Shown here one piece after another: positions 1 to 7,845 of a DNA stretch of 64,000 bases. The stretch's first letter is position 1, and each line of letters opens with the position of its first letter. The position numbers and the translations under genes were made by a program. The notes beneath the pieces were generated by a model, which saw only the letters and a program-made list of their open reading frames with translations, was not told the origin of the DNA and searched no databases. Source of the DNA: Paenibacillus sp. Root52 (GTDB taxonomy: Bacteria > Bacillota > Bacilli > Paenibacillales > Paenibacillaceae). Where the stretch lies: contig NZ_LMFO01000029.1 in NCBI RefSeq assembly GCF_001426865.1, positions 62,001 through 126,000 of the forward strand, written 5' to 3'.

Positions 1-470
1 TATATTTTTCCAATCATTTTATTATACATAAACTGTCCAGTAACTCGGCGAGCCGTAACATAACGGTCTTTGAAGTAAGGATTAGACAATTTAGTGATGC
101 TGACACCTTTACTGCTTGAAGCATGTGCGAATTGGCCGTCACCGATGTAAACACCTGCGTGTGAAACACCTTTACCCATTGTATTGAAGAATACGAGATC
201 GCCTGTGCGAAGGTTCGCTTTGGATACAGCAGTTCCTGCTTTTGCTTGCTGCTGGGAAGTTCGTGGTAAATCGATGCTATATTTATCAAAAAGATATCTC
301 ATAAATCCAGAACAATCGAAGCCGGCCATAGTCGTACCGCCCCATTTGTAAGGAATACCTGCCATGTTATTAACGACTGTGTTGATTGTGCTTGCCTCTG
401 TACTTGTTGCACCTGAAGTAAATAGTACTGCTGCTCCAAAAATGGAGATGATAAGTTTTTTCAAAATCAA
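1..470 (-). CDS. NlpC/P60 family cell-wall endopeptidase, C-terminus beyond window edge
   Basis: Secreted peptidoglycan hydrolase of the NlpC/P60 (C40) family, which cuts peptide stems (typically D-Glu to diamino acid bonds). The reverse strand from a TTG at 470 reads without a stop to position 1, giving 156 residues. An N-terminal signal peptide (about residues 1-28, ending near TEAS) is followed directly by the catalytic domain. The Cys is in FDCSGF (about residue 52), one His is in SHAGVYIGDG, and another candidate polar residue lies in FAHASS. A strong AGGGAG lies just upstream of TTG 470; an in-frame TTG at 464 is also possible. No SH3 or LysM repeats precede the catalytic domain, so this is a minimal single-domain form. 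It is preceded by a c-di-AMP riboswitch, the classic arrangement for wall hydrolases in this lineage. The C-terminus lies outside the window. Confidence 0.88.
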   Translation of the reverse strand, partial: MILKKLIISIFGAAVLFTSGATSTEASTINTVVNNMAGIPYKWGGTTMAGFDCSGFMRYLFDKYSIDLPRTSQQQAKAGTAVSKANLRTGDLVFFNTMGKGVSHAGVYIGDGQFAHASSSKGVSITKLSNPYFKDRYVTARRVTGQFMYNKMIGKI

Positions 471-481
471 TGTTCTCCCTT

Positions 482-616
482 CGTTGCCTACGGAGTTAGC
501 TAAGGGTTCGGTAGAAGGTTCCCTATATTTCCTATGTATAAGAATAATTCACCCAAAATGGTTCCCCCGTTTTCAAACATGAAACTCGGCAAATGAATAA
601 TTAAGTTTTTGTAACC
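482..616 (-). promoter_or_regulatory. ydaO-type cyclic di-AMP riboswitch
   Basis: The leader between the sigma-A promoter and the NlpC/P60 start carries the conserved ydaO/yuaA core on the minus strand. It reads, in order, CGGGGGAACCA, GGGTGAATTATTC, ATAGGGAACCTTCTACCGAA and CCCTTAGCTAACTCCGTAGG, ending about 12 nt before the start codon. These are the blocks that define the c-di-AMP class. The class is known to be genetically OFF when ligand is bound and commonly controls wall hydrolases and potassium or osmolyte transport. I did not see a clear poly-U terminator between the aptamer and the gene, so control may be translational or use a weak terminator. Confidence 0.88.
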
Positions 617-623
617 TTTTGAA

Positions 624-652
624 ACTATATTGCATATATGCGTAAATGTCAA
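624..652 (-). promoter_or_regulatory. Sigma-A promoter of the riboswitch-hydrolase transcript
   Basis: On the minus strand TTGACA (652-647) and TATAGT (629-624) are separated by exactly 17 bp. Transcription would start near 617, just upstream of the riboswitch. Confidence 0.8.
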
Positions 653-864
653 ACCCATCTTAATACCTTCTTTATCGCCCAATGTTAACGGAACTATTGA
701 TTTTTATGAAGAATAAACACGAAATGACAGCGCAACTAATTACAAAAAAGTAATATGTGATTCAAATCCAAACTGGAGTGTATATCACTCAAGGTTTGTC
801 ATGTGCAGTTTGAACTATTCTGATAGATACAATAATCGCGGAATGTTACAAGATGTTGCATTAA

Positions 865-893
865 TTGACAAAGTTATTTTTTTTGCATAAGAT
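865..893 (+). promoter_or_regulatory. Candidate sigma-A promoter for the pectate lyase
   Basis: TTGACA at 865-870 and TAAGAT at 888-893 with a 17-bp spacer. A perfect TATAAT at 934-939 is also present but lacks a well-spaced -35 (nearest TTGGAT, 14 bp). Either could serve the gene beginning at 1046. Between this region and the riboswitch promoter I see no gene. Confidence 0.5.
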
Positions 894-1045
894 CGTTCTA
901 TCCAATCCACATATTGGATAAAAATATAGTCGTTATAATTTAATTCAAATAAAGGAGTTGATGGAGAGACGTGTAATTAGAGGGTGGAAGTAAGTGGAAT
1001 GAAGAATTGGATGATTTCAATAATAACGGGGAGTGTGTGATCATT

Positions 1046-2002
1046 TTGAATACAAAAACAAAGTTAGTTACATTAGTTCTAGCATTTTCAATGGTATTTT
1101 CTGCGGTAGGTATGGTCATTCAACCGGTTAGCACTGTATCTGCTGCGGATGCTTCGGGAACAACAGCAAGCATATCCGATATTTTGAAGAATCAACGAGC
1201 CGATGGTGGCTGGAGAAAAGAATATAAGCAATCCACTGGTGAGTGGGCGAAATCTACGATCGACAATAAAGCTACATACTCAGAAATTAGAAGACTAGCC
1301 AAAGAATTTAAAAAGACAAACGACCCACGTTATTCTGCTGCCGCGATCAAAGGGATTAACTTTTTGCTGAATATGCAATATTCCAATGGTGGATGGCCTC
1401 AAGTTTATCAAAGTTCTGGTTATCACAAACATATTACTTATAATGATGATGCGATGATTAATGTAATGTACATGCTGGATGAGGTAGCGACGCGAAAAGG
1501 TGACTTCTCCTTTATCGACAGCAACCTTGCCAATCGTAGTAAAAATGCGGTTGCTAAAGGTGTAGATGCGATTCTGAATACACAGGTGGTTTCAGGTGGC
1601 AAGCTCACAGCATGGGGACAACAGCATGATTCAAGCACACTTAAGCCTGCAGGTGCAAGAATCTATGAAGTACCATCATTAACAGCTGGAGAGAGTGTAA
1701 CGATTGTTAAATTCCTGAAAACAAGACCTTCCAACGCCAAGATTACAGCATCCATCAAGGGAGCCGAAGCTTGGTTTAACAAAGTGAAGATCACCGGTTA
1801 CAGATATGAAAGAGCGAACGGCGATAGCAAAATCATTGCTGATTCCAAAGCTGCACCAATCTGGGCTCGTTTCTATGAAGTTGGAACGGATAAACCCATT
1901 TTTATCGGTCGTGACGGCATCGTGAAATACAAATTGAGCGATATTGACAAAGAAAGAAGAGGCGGTTATGCATGGTATGGTAACTGGCCATCCAAGCTGT
2001 AA
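1046..2002 (+). CDS. pelA: Pectate lyase, polysaccharide lyase family 10
   Basis: Secreted enzyme predicted to cleave polygalacturonate by beta-elimination. After a signal peptide (about residues 1-34, ending VSAADA) the whole protein is a PL10 domain of about 280 residues. Characteristic stretches are NQRADGGWRKEY, DNKATYSEIRRLA, NGGWPQVYQ, ITYNDDAMINVMYML and the C-terminal GGYAWYGNWP. An acidic pair in TYNDDAM is where PL10 enzymes bind the catalytic Ca2+. An upstream ATG at 1007 is in frame but lacks a good ribosome binding site. The TTG at 1046 is preceded by GGGGAG plus GTGATC, both complementary to the 16S tail, and gives a proper signal peptide. It lies alone, upstream of tRNA-Leu. 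Confidence 0.87.
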   Translation: MNTKTKLVTLVLAFSMVFSAVGMVIQPVSTVSAADASGTTASISDILKNQRADGGWRKEYKQSTGEWAKSTIDNKATYSEIRRLAKEFKKTNDPRYSAAAIKGINFLLNMQYSNGGWPQVYQSSGYHKHITYNDDAMINVMYMLDEVATRKGDFSFIDSNLANRSKNAVAKGVDAILNTQVVSGGKLTAWGQQHDSSTLKPAGARIYEVPSLTAGESVTIVKFLKTRPSNAKITASIKGAEAWFNKVKITGYRYERANGDSKIIADSKAAPIWARFYEVGTDKPIFIGRDGIVKYKLSDIDKERRGGYAWYGNWPSKL

Positions 2003-2063
2003 CTTAATTTAGATTCTAAACTGGTACCAATCATGCCAGACCCTATGCCAGCTCCTAAACATG

Positions 2064-2102
2064 AAGCCCGATCCGGAAGTGACTATCTGGATTGGGTTTA
2101 TT
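2064..2102 (+). terminator. Weak terminator-like hairpin after pelA
   Basis: AAGCCCGATCC and GGATTGGGTTT form an 11-bp stem with wobble pairs, followed by a short interrupted T stretch. Confidence 0.35.
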
Positions 2103-2118
2103 CCTGAGCATTTCTATA

Positions 2119-2147
2119 TTGACATGTAAATGCTTGCGTGATATATT
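2119..2147 (+). promoter_or_regulatory. Promoter of tRNA-Leu
   Basis: TTGACA (2119-2124), a 17-bp spacer and TATATT (2142-2147) preceded by TGA, an extended -10. It lies 46 nt upstream of the mature tRNA. Confidence 0.68.
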
Positions 2148-2192
2148 ATTTTTTGTCGCCGAGATACATATATATCACGGAGATATACATAT

Positions 2193-2276
<84 letters not shown>

Positions 2277-2283
2277 TCGAATG

Positions 2284-2328
2284 AAAAGGTTCCCTGTTAG
2301 ACTTTAGTCTAACGGGGAACCTTTTTTT
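2284..2328 (+). terminator. Intrinsic terminator of tRNA-Leu
   Basis: A near-perfect 18-bp hairpin (AAGGTTCCC and GTTAGACT arms, TT loop) is followed by seven T residues. Confidence 0.88.
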
Positions 2329-2427
2329 GAACTCATATGGGGGATCTCACAGCTTGTCCATCCATTTTCGGATATAACGACCAATCACAGAATGGGCAAT
2401 TTTTTGCCAATTAAATTACTACACGTA

Positions 2428-4104
2428 TTATGATGCTGTAACTGTAATGTTATCGATATTAGGCCCCTCTGTACCTGTTGTTACAACTCTAATGGTATTC
2501 GTTCCTGAATTCATGGGTACCTGAATGGTTTTCTCGCCCCATGTCGACCAGCTTCCTGTTGCTGAAAAAGGGGTATTGCTGATCACTTTGTTTCCGTTAA
2601 CGTACACATCGAGGTTACGCGTGCCACTCTCTAATGCATAACGAAACTTTACGTTTTTGGTACCACTTGTCGCATTGTTAATATTATTCCATTGAATGGC
2701 AGAGTTCGTTAGTGCATTGAAATTAACATACCCCGAGCCCGTGTAACCTGGGTAGATTGTCTCAACTACAGCATCAGTTAAGGTAGTTCCTGTTTCAGCT
2801 TCATACGTTGTGCCACTTGTGTTACCACTACCTGGCCCAGTGATATCCGCTACAAATGTGGTTACACTTTGAGCAGGAAGCTGTGCAGTAAATGCGCCGT
2901 TAGACACATTGATCGGTGCTCCACTTGCTAGGTTACGGCTGCTATCCGTTACCCATGAGGATACAGTAGAGGCATTACCATTTTGCAGGACGAATCGCTG
3001 ACTGGTCGCAGAAGTTCCTTTGTTAATTGCGACAACGACAACCTTGTTATCTCCTTTGTACGCAGACACAAACGTATTGGTATCCGGGTTTTTCGTTGCA
3101 TCCACTCGCAGATAGCCTGGACGTACGAACTTGGAGAATTGAGCCATATTATAACCACGTTTGCTGATCGTACCATCCTCTTTCATTGGTCCATACTGTC
3201 TACGGATATACCACCATACATAAGCCTGAAAGTCACCTTCTACCATTGCATTGTGCATGTGATGGGAAACCTCCAACGCTTCTGGCCAGCGGTCTGCAGA
3301 ATTGCTATCACTGTTTGGATAATAAACTTCGGTCATCCACAGTTCTTTGCCTGCACCTTTTTGCTTGAAGAGTGGGTAGGCAAAATTATTGACTTGAGTA
3401 CCGTACAAGTGTGCACCTAGAATGTCCATATTCGCGAGCGCTTGTGGATCATTGAGGATCGGGTCAGATATGTTTTTCAGGTATTGGAAGGATTCAGGCG
3501 CCATCACTTTGGTGTTCTGGATCGATCCTGCATTTTCTTTCATGAAACGAAGGATCTCCTGTGGTGTCCACCAGGTCCAATCATGAGCGTAATCCGGTTC
3601 ATTTTGAACGGAAATGGCATACAAGTTTACGCCGTTATCTTTCATGTACGTAACGAAGTCATTCAGGTGCTGAGCGTAAGCAGCATATTTGTCATATCTC
3701 AGACGTTTAGCATTCGTATCGCCATTCCGGTTGAAGGTCTCGACCATGTCACTTGGAGGATTCCATGGGGAGGCGAACACTAGAGCTCCTTGTTCAATCG
3801 CTCTTTTGGCTGTATCTACTTCCCTAGACCAGTTACTTCGATTAGGATCGACACTGATCCTTAAGATGGAGAAGCCTAACTGGTTTTGCCCGTTGCCAAA
3901 GGCTGTATCACGTTGAGCTGGCGTCAAGTCACCGATCCAAACCGGGTGATTAATTCCTCCGAAGCCTTTGATGAGCTGCTTCTCCGAGGATAAATTAATG
4001 GTAGCATCACTTGCTGCCGAAGCTTGTGTGGGTGTTAACATCAGTGGCAGAGCCGTTAAGCAGGCGAGTAAAACGTTAAAGGTTTTTTTGAATTTAAATT
4101 TCAC
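2428..4104 (-). CDS. xynC: Glucuronoxylanase, GH30 subfamily 8, with C-terminal carbohydrate-binding module
   Basis: Secreted endo-xylanase predicted to cut xylan near (methyl)glucuronosyl side groups. After a signal peptide (about 1-31) there is a GH30 (beta/alpha)8 barrel with its beta side domain, ending near residue 420. The acid/base Glu is in SVQNEPDY (about residue 169) and the nucleophile in WMTEVYYP (about 258). WWYIRRQYGP carries the arginine that in XynC-type enzymes contacts the glucuronate group. A short GPGSGNTSG linker leads to a CBM6/35-like domain starting YEAETGT. An ATG at 4113 abuts AGGAGG and cannot be used well; GTG 4104 has a 9-nt spacing and is preferred. The leader is long and carries a cre-like site. 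It is a single-gene unit. Confidence 0.9.
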   Translation of the reverse strand: MKFKFKKTFNVLLACLTALPLMLTPTQASAASDATINLSSEKQLIKGFGGINHPVWIGDLTPAQRDTAFGNGQNQLGFSILRISVDPNRSNWSREVDTAKRAIEQGALVFASPWNPPSDMVETFNRNGDTNAKRLRYDKYAAYAQHLNDFVTYMKDNGVNLYAISVQNEPDYAHDWTWWTPQEILRFMKENAGSIQNTKVMAPESFQYLKNISDPILNDPQALANMDILGAHLYGTQVNNFAYPLFKQKGAGKELWMTEVYYPNSDSNSADRWPEALEVSHHMHNAMVEGDFQAYVWWYIRRQYGPMKEDGTISKRGYNMAQFSKFVRPGYLRVDATKNPDTNTFVSAYKGDNKVVVVAINKGTSATSQRFVLQNGNASTVSSWVTDSSRNLASGAPINVSNGAFTAQLPAQSVTTFVADITGPGSGNTSGTTYEAETGTTLTDAVVETIYPGYTGSGYVNFNALTNSAIQWNNINNATSGTKNVKFRYALESGTRNLDVYVNGNKVISNTPFSATGSWSTWGEKTIQVPMNSGTNTIRVVTTGTEGPNIDNITVTAS

Positions 4105-4178
4105 TGCGATCATCCTCCTCGAAATGGTTATCCTGGAACTGTTAAACCGATGAAATCTTAATTTTACACAGATTTAGT

Positions 4179-4192
4179 TGTAAGCCCTTACA
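4179..4192 (-). promoter_or_regulatory. cre-like operator in xynC leader
   Basis: TGTAAGCCCTTACA (plus strand) is a perfect inverted repeat and matches the CcpA cre consensus except at one of the two central bases. It lies downstream of the proposed promoter, where bound CcpA or another LacI-family protein would act as a roadblock. Confidence 0.5.
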
Positions 4193-4195
4193 TAA

Positions 4196-4204
4196 CCTCC
4201 TTTC
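4196..4204 (-). promoter_or_regulatory. GAAAGGAGG element (STAB-SD-like) in xynC leader
   Basis: The minus strand reads GAAAGGAGG about 90 nt upstream of the real start, followed by TT and an ATG directly followed by TAA, so it cannot start a gene. The same sequence in the cry3A leader is a known mRNA 5' stabiliser that works by 30S binding. The role here is inference. Confidence 0.35.
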
Positions 4205-4255
4205 GAAAATAAAAGGAAAGAAAATCAATTTATTCTTTCTTTTGTTTATTTTAAT

Positions 4256-4284
4256 AAAATATTGTTGAACTGAATACCTGACAA
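4256..4284 (-). promoter_or_regulatory. Candidate sigma-A promoter of xynC
   Basis: On the minus strand TTGTCA (4284-4279) and TATTTT (4261-4256) are 17 bp apart. The predicted start near 4249 would give a leader of about 145 nt. Confidence 0.45.
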
Positions 4285-4450
4285 ATTTCAGGTCTTTTAC
4301 TAATTTATCTCAAATTATCGGGAATCCATGACATTTATTATCCCTATTCAGTAGTTACAAATTTTCCTTTAGTTAACTCAGACCGTTTCTTACATAGAAC
4401 TCCCTACAATATCAAACAATGAGAACACAGATCTAAGGGAGGGAATCAAC

Positions 4451-5374
4451 ATGGATAACAAAGTGAGAAGCAAGCTGTATACAAGGTTAGCGGGGTTCTT
4501 CGTTCTTTTACTACTTATTAACGTAGGATGTATGGCAGGTGGAGAGATAACGGTGGCATCTCAGGTGACAAGAGAAGCGGATACAGGGTATGCTAACGCA
4601 CTGTCGAATCATGATCGGATGCATGTTGCATCTCAACCTGAACAATCCGTAATCCCTCATAACCGTATGGCAATCATCATTGATGATGTAGGTAATGACA
4701 TGAAGGGGACAGCAGAAATCTTGGCGATGCCAGTCAAACTGACCGTTGCGGTCATGCCCTTTTTGCCAACAACTCAAAAAGATGCCGCTGCGGCACATGA
4801 GAAGGGAATGGATGTGATTGTACACATGCCCATGGAGCCGAAGAAAGGAAAACCGGAGTGGCTGGGGCCAGGAGCTATTACGTCCAATCTAACTGATGAG
4901 GAAGTCCGTGAACGGGTGGGAAAAGCAATTGATGATGTCCCGTATGCCATTGGCATGAACAATCATATGGGTTCTAAGATTACTTCGGACAAACGGATCA
5001 TGTCGATTGTGTTGGACGTATGCCGTGAGCGAGGTCTCTTTTTTGTAGACAGTCGAACCAATTTTCGCTCGGTAGTAGGTGAACTGGCCGCGTCCAAAAA
5101 TATGCCACCTGTCGGTAATGACATCTTCTTAGACGACCAGAACTCTAAGCCGCACATTCGCAAGCAAATGGAACTGGCCGCTAAGCGTGCCGTGGATAAA
5201 AAAAGCTGTGTAGTCATCGGTCATGTCGGTCACACCGGGCTTAACACATCTGCTGTTCTTCGTGAAACCGTCACCCAACTACAGGGACAGATTGAATTTG
5301 TGGGCATTGGTGATCTGGTGCGAGAGGTGTGGGATTGGCATATTGCGCCTACACTACCGACAGGTAATAAATAA
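4451..5374 (+). CDS. Divergent polysaccharide deacetylase family protein (YibQ-like)
   Basis: Exported protein of 307 residues of the divergent polysaccharide deacetylase (DUF610/YibQ) family, whose substrate is unknown. The N-terminus is a signal or anchor segment (about 12-32), with a cysteine in INVGCMAGG that could serve as a lipobox, though L-3 is replaced by N. The domain starts at RMAIIIDDVGND, the usual double-Asp motif. Other marks are VIVHMPMEP, IGMNNHMGSKIT and LFFVDSRTNFRSV, with the His/Asp positions typical of the fold. AGGGAGGG precedes the ATG with good spacing. Its 3' end overlaps the convergent amidase gene by 26 bp. Both neighbours act on the wall or surface glycans, which supports a wall role. 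Confidence 0.82.
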   Translation: MDNKVRSKLYTRLAGFFVLLLLINVGCMAGGEITVASQVTREADTGYANALSNHDRMHVASQPEQSVIPHNRMAIIIDDVGNDMKGTAEILAMPVKLTVAVMPFLPTTQKDAAAAHEKGMDVIVHMPMEPKKGKPEWLGPGAITSNLTDEEVRERVGKAIDDVPYAIGMNNHMGSKITSDKRIMSIVLDVCRERGLFFVDSRTNFRSVVGELAASKNMPPVGNDIFLDDQNSKPHIRKQMELAAKRAVDKKSCVVIGHVGHTGLNTSAVLRETVTQLQGQIEFVGIGDLVREVWDWHIAPTLPTGNK

Positions 5375-6125
5375 TGCCGTTTGCGATGGATTCAGCAATG
5401 CGCTTTTGCTCGGCGGGATCACTTATTTTGGCTCGGTCTGTTGCATTACTCAAAAATCCGGTTTCAACAATGACGGCAGGATGTTTCACATAATTCAACA
5501 GGTAAAAGGGTTTACCCCAAACGACTTGCCGTTTAGTTCCATATAAGTCATTCATGGCATCTTGAATCGATTGTGCTAAGAGGTAGCTTCTACCTTCTTT
5601 TTGGTGCAGTACCACCGGACCGTGTGTTGCAGCTCTTGAACTCCAATTGGCATGGATACTGACAACGATATCCGTACTGACTTCTTCGCTGAGGCTTTTG
5701 CGCTGTGCTAAATCTCTGCGATGCCGTGAGCGGCTGTTAAGCCAGCGGTTATCATCGCTGAGCGCATAATCACCAAGTCGGTTGATAATGACAGCATATC
5801 CTTTGCTACGCAACAGAAGATAAACCTTTTGACTTATAGCGAGGTTAATGTCCTTCTCCAGCACACCTTGTGCTGACGTTCCTCCATCGACTCCTCCATG
5901 ACCTACATCAATTAGGATTACGGGAGCTGCGAAGGCATGATGGCTGGAGCGATAGGCTTCACCGTCGGTTATTGGTAACATGGATGGACTGTTCGTTGAG
6001 GGGCTAGCTTGGATGGGGGTAACAGATCCGACTTGTTGGGCTGACTGTCCCTGAACAAGTGGAAGAATCGGAAGACATAACAAGCTAACTAGCAAAGTGG
6101 TCGAAGCAACCAGCAGCTTATACAT
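5349..6125 (-). CDS. N-acetylmuramoyl-L-alanine amidase, Amidase_3 family (CwlD-like)
   Basis: Zinc amidase that removes the peptide stem from N-acetylmuramic acid. It has a signal peptide (about 1-28), a Ser/Pro-rich stretch and one Amidase_3 domain from about residue 75 to the end. Zinc ligands are visible as His in LIDVGHGGVDGG, Glu in VLEKDINL and His in VVSIHANW. The catalytic Glu is in AVIVETGFLSN. The length (258 residues) and the single domain resemble CwlD, the amidase that makes muramic lactam in spore cortex, but there is no SLH or SPOR domain to confirm the role. ATG 6131 is only 3 nt from AAGGAG; ATG 6125 (9 nt) is preferred. It overlaps the YibQ-like gene tail to tail. Confidence 0.87.
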   Translation of the reverse strand: MYKLLVASTTLLVSLLCLPILPLVQGQSAQQVGSVTPIQASPSTNSPSMLPITDGEAYRSSHHAFAAPVILIDVGHGGVDGGTSAQGVLEKDINLAISQKVYLLLRSKGYAVIINRLGDYALSDDNRWLNSRSRHRRDLAQRKSLSEEVSTDIVVSIHANWSSRAATHGPVVLHQKEGRSYLLAQSIQDAMNDLYGTKRQVVWGKPFYLLNYVKHPAVIVETGFLSNATDRAKISDPAEQKRIAESIANGIIYYLSVV

Positions 6126-6316
6126 GGACATTCACTCCTTCATGATATTGGTCTTTGGTGCATATTAGGGATTCGATGGATACCTTTGGCATTAGACTGT
6201 GCATTCTGCAGATTTTCATGCACGTTGCCCACAAAAATGTTTAACGAGAACACTTCTTGCACACACTAGAACTATCGTAAGCTTCGTCAAGTGATGGAGC
6301 TAGGGAGGCAGAGGGT

Positions 6317-6532
6317 ATGGCCAAAAGTGATGAGTTGGTAAAATATATAACACAACGTGTGGTGCATTATATTGATACTCCGAAGGATGAGCGGAAAGGG
6401 CGTACCAAACAGAAGGAACCATGGTCCATGAAATGGTTTGGCATGATTCCGTTTGGCGTGTCGCTGTGGGTTGGCAAGAAGGGGAGATCTGTGGAATCGA
6501 ACTCGAGGAAAAGCTCTTCAGACAAGGAATAG
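6317..6532 (+). CDS. yqzE: YqzE family small protein
   Basis: A 71-residue basic protein matching the YqzE family of Bacillales, whose function is not known. Marks are the N-terminal DELVKYITQRVVHYIDTPK, a charged RKGRTKQK stretch, then the hydrophobic block WFGMIPFGVSLWVGK, which could be one membrane-associated helix. The tail is hydrophilic (Ser/Lys-rich). AGGGAGG lies at a suitable distance from the ATG. In B. subtilis yqzE lies beside the comG cluster; that cluster is not present here. Confidence 0.72.
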   Translation: MAKSDELVKYITQRVVHYIDTPKDERKGRTKQKEPWSMKWFGMIPFGVSLWVGKKGRSVESNSRKSSSDKE

Positions 6533-6591
6533 ATGGACGGAAGCGATTACCTTACTGAAGATCGATCAACGAAAAAACGAGGTCTGTATGC

Positions 6592-6638
6592 AAAATAGAC
6601 GCACTTCCTGTATGGTCAGGAAAAGGCGTCTATTTTTG
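6592..6638. terminator. Bidirectional terminator between yqzE and the 6663-7664 gene
   Basis: An outer stem AATAGACGC/GCGTCTATT and an inner stem TTCCTG/CAGGAA are flanked by T runs in both directions, serving two convergent genes. Confidence 0.75.
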
Positions 6639-6662
6639 CATGGAAACTCTTAATCTATCATT

Positions 6663-7664
6663 TCAGGGGTTAGCGACATAGAATTGCCCGTCTTCCAATA
6701 GAGTATCCAATGGTACGAATCGTTGCGTGGAAGTATGTCCACCAATCGCTACATAGAAGACTGATTGTGATTGAGCCTTGTTATGCCACAATTGATAACC
6801 ACTAATGGGTAAAGGGCCACCGTAAAAAATATTTCGATTATTCGCGGAATAAACAATTCCAAGCTCCTTATGAAGCTGAGTCCAGTCTTGTACACGGGTG
6901 AGCTTCACTGGTTTGGAGGTGATCCATAACAGGTTGTCCATCGGGTTAAAGGTAGGTCGCATATGAACAGAATCGATAAGCCAGGATGAGGTCGCGGAAG
7001 CATAGGTATCTATCATTACCATTGGTTTGGAAGTCGTCTCGATCTGTCTCAAAGTCTCTGAGGGTAAAAGGTCACCATTGGTGGCATCGATGTAAAGAGC
7101 TTCTTGGTTCGGTCGTTCTACCTTCCAGTAAGCGAGTAGAGGAAGAGCATAACGAAGCCCGAGCTTTCCTCCATCGGCATGTATCATCGTAAGGTTGAGG
7201 TGTTGGCGTTCTAACGCATGGCTTAACAGCTCGCGATCATAGGGTGACTGTTCTCCTAAACCGTATTCGCTAAGCTTCAAATGTCCCTGATCTGTTGCAG
7301 TAATAATCATATATCCAATTAATTTCTCTTCAAAAGTAGCCTGCACGAGCCAACTATGTGTACCTGGGCCAAGTGGAGTAAAGCTGAGTTCAGCCTTCTT
7401 CCAGTTGGACTCCCCATCTACTGAACCAAGCGCAAGAGCATGCTGATGAGCAAACTGCTGTACAGCAATAGGCGCTAGCTTGTCATGTTGGGGAGCCGTG
7501 CTGTCTTCGAGATGAGTTAATGACATGGGAGCAAGCGGAGGAGTGCTTCGATCTTCGGCACTTGCAATCGACCAGAAAGTAGATAAGGCTGCACAACTGA
7601 GTACAGTTAGAGTGATCAAGGTTATTCGCTGTAGTAGGATCCGTTGCGTAGCGTTTCGTTCCAA
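6663..7664 (-). CDS. Exported protein of unknown function, PepSY-like region
   Basis: I do not recognise this 333-residue protein. It has a cleavable signal or anchor (about residues 12-36, ending IASAED). A central part contains IGYMIITATDQGHLKLSEYG and later ALYIDATNGDLLPSE, the second resembling the end of a PepSY repeat. The C-terminal third holds DWTQLHKELGIVYSANN and ends with FVPLDTLLEDGQFYVANP. No catalytic motif is visible, and there are no cysteines outside the signal region. The start is TTG 7664, preceded by GAAGGTG. It is transcribed toward the shared terminator and away from yqhG. A secreted inhibitor-like or propeptide-like role is possible but unproven. Confidence 0.6.
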   Translation of the reverse strand: MERNATQRILLQRITLITLTVLSCAALSTFWSIASAEDRSTPPLAPMSLTHLEDSTAPQHDKLAPIAVQQFAHQHALALGSVDGESNWKKAELSFTPLGPGTHSWLVQATFEEKLIGYMIITATDQGHLKLSEYGLGEQSPYDRELLSHALERQHLNLTMIHADGGKLGLRYALPLLAYWKVERPNQEALYIDATNGDLLPSETLRQIETTSKPMVMIDTYASATSSWLIDSVHMRPTFNPMDNLLWITSKPVKLTRVQDWTQLHKELGIVYSANNRNIFYGGPLPISGYQLWHNKAQSQSVFYVAIGGHTSTQRFVPLDTLLEDGQFYVANP

Positions 7665-7801
7665 ATAAACACCTTCTTCTTCGAGATACGGTGAATGAAA
7701 CGTATCTACGAGTATTGGTTGCGTATGCGACGCTAATATTCATTCTAGGGGACGAGTTATGCAAAGGTTGCTGTAACCTGTCGGGCAACTGATTATGAAT
7801 A

Positions 7802-7840
7802 AACACTACTTTTGCCAGCATTTGCAGGAAAAGTAGTGTC
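7802..7840 (-). terminator. Hairpin after yqhG
   Basis: ACACTACTTTT and AAAAGTAGTGT form an 11-bp stem just beyond the yqhG stop on the minus strand. The following T stretch is short, so it may be a weak terminator. Confidence 0.5.
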
Positions 7841-7845
7841 TTCGT

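Noticed and set aside
961-993. Ten-codon mini-ORF (MERRVIRGWK) between promoter and pelA
   Set aside because: AAAGGAG is only 3 nt from its ATG and nothing in the peptide suggests attenuation; likely chance.
2983-3420. 145-codon open frame antisense to xynC
   Set aside because: No ribosome binding site and fully explained as a mirror of the well-supported xynC coding frame.
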